A DNA stretch of 64,000 nt from NCBI RefSeq assembly GCF_001718695.1, contig NZ_CP013420.1:744001-808000 (forward strand), in the 5' to 3' direction. The position numbers and the translations under genes are program-made. The notes under the pieces were generated by a model, which saw only the letters and a program-made list of their open reading frames with translations, was not told where the DNA came from and made no database searches. The DNA comes from Burkholderia ubonensis. GTDB lineage: Bacteria; Pseudomonadota; Gammaproteobacteria; Burkholderiales; Burkholderiaceae. This document shows, piece after piece, positions 18,076 through 25,764 of the stretch (its first letter is position 1; the number at the start of each line of letters is the position of its first letter).

Positions 18076-18540
18076 ATGCGTCCACCTCGCCTCGACCAAC
18101 TCGACGACCTCGACCGGCAGCTCGTCGCGCTGCTGCAAGCCGATGCCCGCGCGAGCGTCGCCGATCTCGCGCGCCAGCTCGACGTCGCGCGCACGACGGT
18201 CGTCGCACGAATCGCGCGGCTCGAGCGGACCAACGTGATCGCGGGCTACAGCGTGCGGCTCGGGCAGGACGTGCTCGACGCGAGCATCTATGCGTATGTC
18301 GGCATCATTCTCGCGCCGAAGTACGGCAAGGACGTGCTGAAGAAGCTCGACCGGATGCCCGAAGTGCAGCTGCTGTGCGCGGTGAGCGGCGAATACGACT
18401 ACGTCGCATGGCTGCGCGCCGATTCGCCGGAGCGGCTCAATGACCTGCTCGACCAGATCGGCGCGCTCGAAGGCGTCGAGCGCACGACGACGTCGATCAT
18501 CCTGTCGCGCAAGATCGACCGCGGCACGATCGGTGGATGA
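18076..18540 (+). CDS. Lrp/AsnC-family transcriptional regulator
   Basis: 154 aa. The HTH (DRQLVALLQADARASVADLARQLDVARTTVVARIARLE) spans about residues 12-50. The C-terminal RAM ligand domain includes AVSGEYDYVAWLRADSPERL. The ATG at 18076 gives the typical Lrp length. The saccharopine-dehydrogenase-like gene lies 0.7 kb downstream on the same strand and has dyads in its promoter, so control of that amino-acid gene is plausible but inferred. Confidence 0.88.
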   Translation: MRPPRLDQLDDLDRQLVALLQADARASVADLARQLDVARTTVVARIARLERTNVIAGYSVRLGQDVLDASIYAYVGIILAPKYGKDVLKKLDRMPEVQLLCAVSGEYDYVAWLRADSPERLNDLLDQIGALEGVERTTTSIILSRKIDRGTIGG

Positions 18541-18557
18541 TGAGGCGCATGCGTGCT

Positions 18558-18851
18558 TCATGCGTGACGCCGTGGCGCGATGTGGGTCGTTGCGCCGGGT
18601 GTTTCTTCGTTTCCCTCTGGTGACGCGGGCCGCGGCGGGGGGAGGTCGGGGCGCGTTGGCCGTTTCTTCGCTTGTGTTGGATGGCGTCGGCTGCGGCGCG
18701 TAACGTCGGGTCGCGCTCGCTGTTTCTTCGTTTCTCGCCGGTGGCGTCGGCTGCGGCGTGTTACGTCGGCTCGTGCCGGCTGTTTCTTCGCTTTGGTCCG
18801 GTGACGCCGGCTGCGGCGGGTGATGTCGGGCCGTGCCCGATGTTTCTTCAT
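18558..18851 (-). CDS. Small Arg/Lys-rich ORF made of 20-residue repeats (doubtful gene)
   Basis: 97-aa frame built of four 20-residue repeats beginning KKHRARPDITRRSRRH, KKQPARADVTRRSRRH, KKQRARPDVTRRSRRH and KKRPTRPDLPPP. AGAGAGA precedes the ATG. The frame is kept open because the underlying DNA repeat is 60 bp, a multiple of three, so openness is not proof of coding. Extremely basic, no known family recognised. Convergent with the Lrp gene. Confidence 0.2.
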   Translation of the reverse strand: MKKHRARPDITRRSRRHRTKAKKQPARADVTRRSRRHRRETKKQRARPDVTRRSRRHPTQAKKRPTRPDLPPPRPASPEGNEETPGATTHIAPRRHA

Positions 18852-18960
18852 TCTCTCTACCGACGCCAGGACCGACGCGTTACGTCGAGCTGCGTCGGCT
18901 ATTCCTCGGTTTCTCTCCGTGACGCCCGCGCAACGAGCGCATTGCGTCGCGTCATGTCAG
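18601..18960. repeat. 60-bp minisatellite, five to six imperfect copies
   Basis: Copies start GTTTCTTCG at 18601, 18662, 18722, 18782 and 18842, with a decayed sixth at about 18902 (TTCCTCGG). The spacing is 61, 60, 60 and 60 bp. Shared inner words are GTGRCGYCGGCTGCGGCG and TTACGTCGG. Copies 2-4 are best conserved; both edges are degenerate. It fills the gap between lrp and the next gene. Confidence 0.85.
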
Positions 18961-19116
18961 GCCTCTTCGCGCATGCATCGGTGCGGCGAACGCGTGTCGG
19001 CGCGCGTCATGATGTCTCGCCTCTGTCCCGCATTGCGGCTTCAGCACGCCCCCATTCGCTTCATACGCCCGCGCCAGCCGCTTGCCCAGCGACATACCTG
19101 CGATTTTTATACGATA

Positions 19117-19154
19117 TCGTCGAAACGACGAAACTATTCGTCAATTAGTCGAAT
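19117..19154. promoter_or_regulatory. Two adjacent dyads upstream of the saccharopine-dehydrogenase-like gene
   Basis: TCGTCG-AAA-CGACGA (19117-19131) and ATTCG-N9-CGAAT (19136-19154) lie 20 bp apart centre to centre in the only A/T-rich pocket of the region, about 115-150 bp before the 19267 start. Tandem dyads in an A/T-rich setting suit an Lrp-type regulator; another GTCGTTTCG lies just downstream at about 19161. Confidence 0.4.
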
Positions 19155-19266
19155 TTATCGGTCGTTTCGCATCATTCTTCGTCTTGGAACTGATTTTGCG
19201 CATCCCTAGACTGTGTGCATGGCTCAACGCCGTACACAACACAACCCATCATCAGGAGATAAGCGC

Positions 19267-20367
19267 ATGAAAATCGCCATCGTCGGCGCAGGTCTGATCG
19301 GCCACACCATTGCTCACATGCTGCGTGAAACCGGCGACTACGAAGTCGTCGCGTTCGATCGCGACGCGGATGCGCTCGCGAAGCTGTCGCGCGAAGGCAT
19401 CGCGACGCAGCGTGTCGATTCGGCCGACGCGAATGCGATCCGCGAAGCGGTCAAGGGCTTCGATGCGCTCGTCAACGCGCTGCCGTACTACCTCGCGGTC
19501 AACGTCGCGGCCGCCGCGAAGGCGGCGGGCGTCCATTACTTCGACCTGACCGAGGACGTGCGCGCGACGCACGCGATCCGCGAGCTGGCCGACGGTTCCG
19601 ATCGCGCGTTCATGCCGCAGTGCGGCCTCGCGCCGGGCTTCATCGGCATCGCCGCACACGAGCTCGTGAACGGCTTCAGCGAGGTGCGCGACGTGAAGAT
19701 GCGCGTCGGCGCGTTGCCCGAGTACCCGACCAACGCGCTGAAGTACAACCTGACGTGGAGCGTCGACGGCCTGATCAACGAATACTGCCAGCCGTGCGAG
19801 GCGATCCGCGACGGCCGCAAGCAGTGGGTGCAGCCGCTCGAAGGCCTCGAGCACTTCTCGCTCGACGGCACCGAATACGAAGCGTTCAACACGTCGGGCG
19901 GCCTCGGCACGCTGTGCGAGACGCTGTCGGGCAAGGTCGAGACGCTCGACTACAAGTCGGTGCGCTACCCGGGCCACCGCGACCTCGTGCAGTTCCTGCT
20001 CGAGGACCTGCGCCTGTCGACCGACCGCGACACGCTGAAGTCGATCATGCGCCGCGCGGTGCCGTCGACCAAGCAGGACGTCGTGCTCGTGTTCGTCACG
20101 GTGACGGGCGTGAAGGACGGCCAGCTGGTGCAGGACGTGTTCACGCGCAAGATCTTCGCGAAGGACGTGTGCGGGATGCACATGAGCGCGATCCAGATCA
20201 CGACGGCCGGCGCGATGTGCGCGGTGCTGGACCTGTTCCGCGAGAAGAAGCTGCCGCAGCACGGCTTCATCCCGCAGGAGAAGGTGTCGCTGAAGGCGTT
20301 CCTCGCGAACCGCTTCGGCAAGCTTTACGATGGCGGCACGATGGAGCGCGTGCACGCGCTGGCGTGA
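19267..20367 (+). CDS. Saccharopine dehydrogenase family / lysine-dehydrogenase-like oxidoreductase
   Basis: 366 aa. The N-terminal Rossmann motif GAGLIGHTIAHML (residues 7-19) is followed by the family's NALPYYLAVNVAAAAKAAGVHYFDLTED segment and a C-terminal saccharopine-dehydrogenase domain (GLAPGFIGIAAHEL, ALPEYPTNALKYNLTWS). Likely an NAD(P)-dependent enzyme of lysine or related amino-acid catabolism. The preceding Lrp-type regulator supports an amino-acid role. Substrate not determined. Confidence 0.83.
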   Translation: MKIAIVGAGLIGHTIAHMLRETGDYEVVAFDRDADALAKLSREGIATQRVDSADANAIREAVKGFDALVNALPYYLAVNVAAAAKAAGVHYFDLTEDVRATHAIRELADGSDRAFMPQCGLAPGFIGIAAHELVNGFSEVRDVKMRVGALPEYPTNALKYNLTWSVDGLINEYCQPCEAIRDGRKQWVQPLEGLEHFSLDGTEYEAFNTSGGLGTLCETLSGKVETLDYKSVRYPGHRDLVQFLLEDLRLSTDRDTLKSIMRRAVPSTKQDVVLVFVTVTGVKDGQLVQDVFTRKIFAKDVCGMHMSAIQITTAGAMCAVLDLFREKKLPQHGFIPQEKVSLKAFLANRFGKLYDGGTMERVHALA

Positions 20368-20396
20368 CGCACGCGTCTTTGGTACGAGGGTAAAGG

Positions 20397-20430
20397 CGAC
20401 GCCGGGAGCGCAACAGCGCTTCCGGCGTTG
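20397..20430. terminator. Hairpin between convergent genes
   Basis: CGACGCCGGGAGCGC (20397-20411) pairs with GCGCTTCCGGCGTTG (20416-20430) around a four-base ACAA-type loop (two G-U wobbles), followed by TCGTTTC. It sits between the plus-strand dehydrogenase and the minus-strand kinase, so it may end both transcripts. Confidence 0.6.
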
Positions 20431-20482
20431 TCGTTTCGACGCAGGCGCCGCGTCGCGCGGCGTCAGGCGGGCAGGGGAGCGT

Positions 20483-21100
20483 TCAGGCCGACCGCGACGC
20501 GCCGGCGGCCGGTTGCTCGTGCGGCTGCGCGAGGCGGTGCAGCAGCGCGTCGATGTCCGCGTCGGTCGGCGCGGTGTTGTCGAACATCACGAGCCCTTCG
20601 CATTCGGCGCCGGTCGGCACGAAGCGGCGCTGCCGGTATTCGTCCCAGTGCGCGAGCTTGTACGCGTCGTTCGGGTTGCCGCGCGCGACGATCCGCTGGT
20701 GCGCGACGTCTTCCGGCACATGCACCCAGACGACCGTCAGCGTGACCTCGGGGCCGATGCCGAGCCACGCGCGGTCGAAGATGCGCCGGTCGCGCACCTC
20801 GCGCGACAGCGGCCCGACGACGAGCGCGCCGATGCCGAGCGCGAGGTTCTCGCGCGCGGTGTCGAGCAGGCCCTGGTATTCGGGATCGCGCAGGTGCTTC
20901 AGGTAGAGCGGGCTGTCGCGGTCGTTCGGGTCGTGGGTGAGGGCGCCCATTGCCGCCGAGCTGTAGCGGCCGTACAGCGTATCCTTGTCGAGCAGGCAGA
21001 AGGCCTCGCCGGTTGCGCGCATCAGCGGCCCGATGAGCCGTTTCGCGAGCGTGGTCTTGCCGGTGCCGGCGTGGCCGCAGAAGAACACCAGATGCGTCAC
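20483..21100 (-). CDS. P-loop kinase-like ATP-binding protein (AAA_33 type)
   Basis: 205 aa. The Walker A motif GHAGTGKTTLAKRL comes within the first 20 residues, followed by a DKDTLYGRY segment, the LVVGPLSREV strand and the VPEDVAHQRIVARGNPND lid region typical of small predicted kinases. The GTG at 21100 overlaps the cydX stop (GTGA) and has GGAG upstream, so it is translationally coupled to cydX. The target is unknown; the longer frame upstream is antisense or non-coding. Confidence 0.75.
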   Translation of the reverse strand: MTHLVFFCGHAGTGKTTLAKRLIGPLMRATGEAFCLLDKDTLYGRYSSAAMGALTHDPNDRDSPLYLKHLRDPEYQGLLDTARENLALGIGALVVGPLSREVRDRRIFDRAWLGIGPEVTLTVVWVHVPEDVAHQRIVARGNPNDAYKLAHWDEYRQRRFVPTGAECEGLVMFDNTAPTDADIDALLHRLAQPHEQPAAGASRSA

Positions 21101-21243
21101 GAGGGCGTGCTCCCCGATCCGGGCCGGTCGGCGCCGTTGAGCTTCGGGTCGCGCGGATACACTTCCGCTTCCAGCCACATCGCGTTGATGATGCCGAAGC
21201 CGAGCGCAACGCCGATGCCGAGTATCCACGAGAAATACCACAT
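21097..21243 (-). CDS. cydX: CydX/YbgT-like cytochrome bd oxidase small subunit (orphan)
   Basis: 48 aa. It starts MWYFSWILGIGVALGFGIINAMW, a single membrane helix that matches the CydX signature MWYFxWILG; a short hydrophilic tail follows (EVYPRDPKLNGADRP). GGAGA lies nine bases before the ATG. CydX stabilises the haem b595/d site of bd oxidase in enterobacteria. Here no cydA or cydB is within at least 20 kb on either side; the partner gene is instead a P-loop kinase whose start overlaps its stop. Confidence 0.82.
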   Translation of the reverse strand: MWYFSWILGIGVALGFGIINAMWLEAEVYPRDPKLNGADRPGSGSTPS

Positions 21244-21432
21244 GGGTCCGTCTCCTTGACGCTGAAGTAATGAAGCCGCGCAGGCGGGCCGCGGGCGGGC
21301 GTGTGGGTGCGTACCCGCGCATGCTGCGGCGCACGCAGCCCGATCATGACCAATAACGGCGCGCCGCGCAAGCCGCGCCGAAGCCGGACCGGACCTGCGG
21401 CAAACCGGTAAACTGGCGAATGAAACCGCAAC

Positions 21433-22422
21433 ATGATGGACACCATGCTGATCAACTGCGCTGCATACCAGGACGGCCGCAAGCTGGCCGACATCGACAT
21501 CGACGCCATCAGCGATTACGTGTCGAAGCCCGAGTGCTTCGTGTGGGTCGCGTTGAAGGACCCGACGCCCGCCGAGCTCGAGCTGATGGGCGAGGAGTTC
21601 GGGCTGCACGAGCTCGCGCTCGAGGACGCCCGCAAGGGCCATCAGCGGCCGAAGATCGAGGAATACGGCGACTCGCTGTTCGCAGTGCTGCACACGGTGG
21701 AGTTCGACGGCGACGGCGAATTCAACGTCGGCGAGCTGAACGTGTTCGTCGGGCCGAACTACGTGCTGTCGGTGCGCAACCACACCGAGCGGGATTTCCG
21801 CGCGGTGCGCACGCGCTGCGAGCGCGAGCCGCACCTGCTGCAGGAAGGCTCGGCGTTCGTGTTCTACGCGCTGATGGACCAGGTCGTCGACCGCTATTTC
21901 CCGGTGCTCGAAACGCTCGGCAACGAGCTCGAGGAGCTCGAGGACCGCATCTTCGCGAAAGCGACGCCGGCGGCGTCGCGCGCGATCATCGAGGACCTGT
22001 ATTCGCTGAAGCGCCGGCTCGTGATGCTGCATCAGCACACGGCGCCGCTGCTCGAGCCGCTCGCGAAGCTGACGGGCGGGCGCATCCCGCAGGTCTGCAG
22101 CGGGATGGAGCACTACTTCCGCGACGTGTACGACCACCTGCAGCGGATCGTGAGGACGATCGAGGGGCGGCGCGAGATGGTCGTGACGGCGGTCCAGGTC
22201 AATCTCGGGATGATCTCGCTCGCGGAGAACGAGGTGACCAAGCGGCTCGGCTCGTTCGCCGCGCTGTTCGCGATTCCGACGATGATCGCCGGCATCTACG
22301 GGATGAACTTCAACAACATTCCCGAGCTGCACTGGACCTATGGCTTCTACGGCTGCATCGGCGTGATGGTCGTGGCCGATCTCGCGCTGTGGTGGCGCTT
22401 CAAGCGGGCAGGGTGGCTGTAG
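21433..22422 (+). CDS. corA: CorA-type magnesium/cobalt transporter
   Basis: 329 aa. The large cytoplasmic N-terminal domain is followed by the stalk helix and two C-terminal membrane segments. The diagnostic YGMNF motif ends the first (FAIPTMIAGIYGMNF). ATGs at 21433, 21436 and 21445 are all in frame and no convincing ribosome site separates them. Monocistronic and convergent with the YciI gene. Confidence 0.93.
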   Translation: MMDTMLINCAAYQDGRKLADIDIDAISDYVSKPECFVWVALKDPTPAELELMGEEFGLHELALEDARKGHQRPKIEEYGDSLFAVLHTVEFDGDGEFNVGELNVFVGPNYVLSVRNHTERDFRAVRTRCEREPHLLQEGSAFVFYALMDQVVDRYFPVLETLGNELEELEDRIFAKATPAASRAIIEDLYSLKRRLVMLHQHTAPLLEPLAKLTGGRIPQVCSGMEHYFRDVYDHLQRIVRTIEGRREMVVTAVQVNLGMISLAENEVTKRLGSFAALFAIPTMIAGIYGMNFNNIPELHWTYGFYGCIGVMVVADLALWWRFKRAGWL

Positions 22423-22428
22423 CCAGCG

Positions 22429-22716
22429 CTAGCGCGGCGCGTGCTTGCCGACCACGACGCGCCACGGACGCACGCGCCACGACTTGACGAGGCCGTTCTG
22501 CACGTAAGGATCGGCGCGCGCGAACGATTCGGCCACTTCGGCCGAATCTCCCTCGAAGACGAGCACGGCCTGGTCGGCCGGGTCCGAGAACGCGCCCGCG
22601 AGCACCAGTTCGCCGCGCTCGGTGGCGGCGTGCGCGAGCGCGAGATGCTCGGCACGGAAGGGCTCGCGCCGCGACAGGTAGTCGTCGACGAGTTCGTAGA
22701 TCAGCTGGTAATGCAT
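22429..22716 (-). CDS. YciI-family protein
   Basis: 95-aa dimeric ferredoxin-like fold protein: MHYQLIYELVDDYLSRREPFRAEHL, then LVLAGAFSDPADQAVLVFEGDS and FARADPYVQNGLVKSWRVRPW. It has the conserved His and the R-x-x-H positions (REPFRAEH) of YciI. Start at 22716 with GGAG seven bases upstream. Function in the family is generally unknown. Confidence 0.85.
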   Translation of the reverse strand: MHYQLIYELVDDYLSRREPFRAEHLALAHAATERGELVLAGAFSDPADQAVLVFEGDSAEVAESFARADPYVQNGLVKSWRVRPWRVVVGKHAPR

Positions 22717-23176
22717 GCGTCGCTCCGGGGAAGTCGGTTGCCTCACGGTCGGCGGGTTGTCTTGGCTCAGTATAGGGTGCGGTTCGCGGGTCGGCGCGGT
22801 GGTTTGCGGCTCGGGCTGCGTGGGCGATTCGGGCCGATGCGGACGATATGATCGAGCGGCATTGTGTCTCCCCATTATTTGCAACTAACGGTCTTTTTCC
22901 CGGCTTCCATCCTATTGACGCGCGTTGCTGCGCCTGAATGTGCTTCTCCAAAACCGTCTTCAGCGCGGTGGTTCATCGCTCGTTTTTCGCATATTCCAGA
23001 TTCGTTTTTCATGCCGTCAACATGGTCGAACGGCATATCGGGAAAGGGGGCCGAAAGCGACGATCGCCGCTGGTCTCGAGACGATCCGAGGCCGTTTTCA
23101 TTGACAGGAATGCGACCTATGCTGAACGAATCCGGTGCGAACGCCGTTCGCCCGATTCGTTCAGACGAGGTGTGCC
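22717..23176. other. Intergenic region between divergent YciI and YbaK genes
   Basis: 460 bp. The centre (22865-23110) is less GC-rich and holds TTGACA at about 23101. An open frame starting at 22864 crosses into the YbaK gene in another frame and shows no domain, so no gene is called. Confidence 0.5.
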
Positions 23177-23665
23177 ATGTCCATGTCTGCGACCCTGCAG
23201 GACTGCCTGCGGCAGAAGTCCTCGCGGTACGAAGTCGTGTACCACCCCTATAGCCATACGAGCATGGAGACCGCCGCCGCCGCGCATATCCCCGGCGAAC
23301 GGCTCGCCAAGACAGTTCTGCTCGAGGACGATCAGGGCTACGTCGCCGTGGTGCTGCCGACGTCGCATGCGATCCGGTTCTCCGACCTGTGGATCAAGAC
23401 CGGCCGGCATCTCGTGCTCGCGAAGGAGCTCGAGCTGCGCGAGCTGTTCAAGGACTGCGATGCGGGCGCGCTGCCGCCGGTCTGCATGGCCTACGGCATG
23501 CAGACGTTCCTCGAGGAACACCTGGCGATGCAGCCGGAAGTCTATTTCGAGGCCGGCGACCACGAAGCGCTGATCCACATGACGCAGGACGAGTTCCTGT
23601 CGCTGATGGAAACCGCCGAGCGCGCGCATTTCTCGCACAAGATGCTCGGGATGTGGGTGTCCTGA
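23177..23665 (+). CDS. YbaK/ProX-type aminoacyl-tRNA deacylase domain protein
   Basis: 162-aa single-domain trans-editing protein: TSMETAAAAHIPGERLAKTVLLEDDQG carries the conserved Lys (AKTV), and the C-terminal FEAGDHEALIHM segment is the usual closing motif. It probably hydrolyses mischarged aminoacyl-tRNA. The ATG at 23177 is preceded by GAGGTG; the upstream in-frame extension lacks the fold. Confidence 0.8.
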   Translation: MSMSATLQDCLRQKSSRYEVVYHPYSHTSMETAAAAHIPGERLAKTVLLEDDQGYVAVVLPTSHAIRFSDLWIKTGRHLVLAKELELRELFKDCDAGALPPVCMAYGMQTFLEEHLAMQPEVYFEAGDHEALIHMTQDEFLSLMETAERAHFSHKMLGMWVS

Positions 23666-23886
23666 CGGGTGTGTGGTGCTTGCGATTCGCAGTTCGTGGC
23701 TCGCTGGGAAGATCGGGAACGGCGCCGTGCGGGCTGCGGTCGCGAGTTTGGACGCGGTCCACTGGGGGTCGATAGACGGCTACCGTTCGGGGCGAACTGC
23801 GGGGACGGGGTCTGTTGGTCGTTGGTGGAATCCTTGATTTGACATAATCATTATTATCAGTCGGAACGATGTAACGGCCATTTAGT

Positions 23887-23926
23887 AATGTCCGGTTTGA
23901 GCCAGTTAGAAATGTCCGGTTTGGGA
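23887..23926 (+). repeat. Left inverted end of the insertion sequence
   Basis: AATGTCCGGTTTGAGCC followed by a second AATGTCCGGTTT at 23911. It matches the reverse complement of the right end (25435-25476) at most positions with one 1-bp gap. Confidence 0.8.
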
Positions 23927-23972
23927 CTCCGCGAGGCGCATGCTGTGGCGCGCGCACACGACAGAGCCTGTG

Positions 23973-25460
23973 ATGAACGAACCCGGACTGATGACGATCA
24001 GCATGAACGAACTGCAGCGTGTCAAGATCATCGAGGCGGTTCTCGAAGGACGGCTCAGCGGCGTGCGTGCTGCCGATCAGTTGGGACTGGGCGAGCGTCA
24101 GGTTTCGCGCCTGAGACGCCGCTTCGAGGCGTTGGGGGCTGCGGGTCTGGTTTCGGCCAAACGTGGCAGGCCGAGCAACAGACAATTGCCAGTGGACGTG
24201 CGGGCTCGCGTGATCGCCATCATCCGCGAGCGCTATGCCGATTTCGGGCCGACGCTGGCGCGCGAGAAGCTTCACGAGTGTCACGGCATCCTGCTGGCCA
24301 AGGAGACGTTGCGGCAATGGATGTACGATGCCGGGCTCTGGGTGCCGCGCGCGCAGCGTCCGCCGAAGGTGTACCAGCCGCGCAACCGTCGCGCGTGCTA
24401 CGGGGAGCTGATCCAGATCGATGGCAGTGACCATCACTGGTTCGAGAAGCGGGCGCCAGCGTGCACGCTACTGGTGTTCGTCGACGACGCGACCAGCCGG
24501 CTGATGGCGCTGCACTTCACGGCGACCGAATCGACCTTCAGCTATTTTGAGGCGCTGTCCAAGTATCTGGATTCGCACGGCAAGCCGGTGGCGTTCTACA
24601 GCGACAAGGCCAGCGTTTTTTACGTGAAGAAGCGCTCGGAGACCGCGGGCAAAGGCGTCACGCACTTCGGGCGAGCGATGTACGAGCTGAACATCGACAC
24701 GTTCTGTGCGAACTCGAGCCAGGCGAAGGGGCGCGTCGAGCGCGCCAACGGTACGCTGCAGGACCGGCTCGTGAAGGAGCTTCGGCTGCGCGGCATCAGC
24801 ACGCGGGAAGCCGCCAATGCGTACGCGCCCTCCTTCATCGTGGACTTCAACCGGCGTTTCGCGAAGCCGCCGGCGAGCGATTACAACGCGCACCGGCCAC
24901 TGCGCGATGACGAGGACCTGCGGCAGATCCTGGCCTATCGTGTGCCGCGCAAGGTGACGAATTCACTCACGGTGCAGTACGACCGTGTGATGTACCTGCT
25001 GGAAGACACGGCGGTCAATCGCCGCCTGATCCATGAGTACGTGGAGGTCGTCGAGTATCCCGATGGCGTGATCGAGGTGCAGGCCGACCGCACGGTGTTG
25101 CCGCACACCGAATATGACCGCATCACGAAGATCGACCAGGGCGCGGAAATCGACAACAAGCGGCTCGCGAGCGCGCTGGAAGTGGCGCGGCAGGTTCAGG
25201 CGATACGTGATGACCGGCGCGCGGCGGGCTCGCCTTCCCGCACGCATATCGGTGAAGCGGTCCGTGCGAAGAAGGCGCTCGTCGGGCTGAAGAAGCAGCG
25301 TGCCATCGAGGTCGCCGACCTGAACCAGGCCGTTCTCGATATCAGCGCAAAAGAAGTGAGGGAACGGGGGGGCGGCTGCGCCGCCCCACCCCCAAAACAC
25401 AAACAAAACACAAATAGAACCAAGGCAAAAACGACGTCAAAACCGGACATTTCTATCTAG
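23973..25460 (+). CDS. ISNCY-family DDE transposase
   Basis: 495 aa from the ATG at 23973 (open to 23940). N-terminal HTH: KIIEAVLEGRLSGVRAADQLGLGERQVSRLRRR. The DDE catalytic core shows Asp in IQIDGSDHHWF, Asp in VAFYSDKASVF and Glu in KGRVERANGTLQ. The C-terminus is basic and runs into the right inverted end, so the stop lies within the end repeat. Intact, probably active or recently so. Confidence 0.9.
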   Translation: MNEPGLMTISMNELQRVKIIEAVLEGRLSGVRAADQLGLGERQVSRLRRRFEALGAAGLVSAKRGRPSNRQLPVDVRARVIAIIRERYADFGPTLAREKLHECHGILLAKETLRQWMYDAGLWVPRAQRPPKVYQPRNRRACYGELIQIDGSDHHWFEKRAPACTLLVFVDDATSRLMALHFTATESTFSYFEALSKYLDSHGKPVAFYSDKASVFYVKKRSETAGKGVTHFGRAMYELNIDTFCANSSQAKGRVERANGTLQDRLVKELRLRGISTREAANAYAPSFIVDFNRRFAKPPASDYNAHRPLRDDEDLRQILAYRVPRKVTNSLTVQYDRVMYLLEDTAVNRRLIHEYVEVVEYPDGVIEVQADRTVLPHTEYDRITKIDQGAEIDNKRLASALEVARQVQAIRDDRRAAGSPSRTHIGEAVRAKKALVGLKKQRAIEVADLNQAVLDISAKEVRERGGGCAAPPPKHKQNTNRTKAKTTSKPDISI

Positions 25461-25476
25461 CCGGAACCCGGACATT
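25435..25476 (-). repeat. Right inverted end of the insertion sequence
   Basis: Read on the minus strand from 25476: AATGTCCGGGTTCCGGC, then a second AATGTCCGGTTTTG. It mirrors the double-box layout of the left end. Confidence 0.8.
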
Positions 25477-25764
25477 TGAATCTGGCTTTGACAAGCGATT
25501 GTAAGAGCAAAGTAGTAATGTCGCGTTTCCGCTAAATAATCGAGGCTGTAGCCGGGTGTCGGCTCAAACGGCCAACCGGCTGGAATTGACGACGCGGCAG
25601 ATTCGCCGCTCGGCCACGACCGACTCGAGCACGGATTGCTTCTGCGATGTTTGCGTCCGTGCTGCGGACACCTGACATCCCACGAACCAGATTGACGCAA
25701 GGAAACGTCTCAAGCGCAGATTGCCATCACGCACTTGCCGCATCGAGACAACCTGCGTTTCACG
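25477..25764. pseudogene. Remnant of a second related insertion sequence
   Basis: TAGTAATGTCGCGTTTCCGC (from 25513) repeats the left-end region of the intact element (TAGTAATGTCCGGTTTGAGC at 23883) at 16 of 20 bases. About 25 bases later the plus strand reads an HTH fragment AQTANRLELTTRQIRRSAT (from about 25561), which resembles the N-terminal HTH of ISNCY transposases, then loses sense. The stretch up to the fdeJ stop has no gene. Confidence 0.5.

Larger units (their letters stand above)
23887..25476 (+). mobile_element. ISNCY-family insertion sequence
   Basis: About 1.59 kb bounded by imperfect inverted ends. Each end holds two copies of AATGTCCGG about 23 bp apart. One transposase gene fills it. 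The ends are intact, but I cannot find a matching target-site duplication in the flanks. It lies just beyond the 3' end of the fde operon. Confidence 0.85.

Noticed and set aside
18601..18960. CRISPR-like array
   Set aside because: The period is uniform 60 bp with divergence spread along the unit; there are no constant repeats with unique spacers and no cas genes.
22864..23253. A 129-codon plus-strand frame before the YbaK gene
   Set aside because: It overlaps the well-supported YbaK gene in another frame and shows no domain or ribosome site.
23877..25490. Target-site duplication of the insertion sequence
   Set aside because: Flanks compared up to 27 bp on each side do not match.
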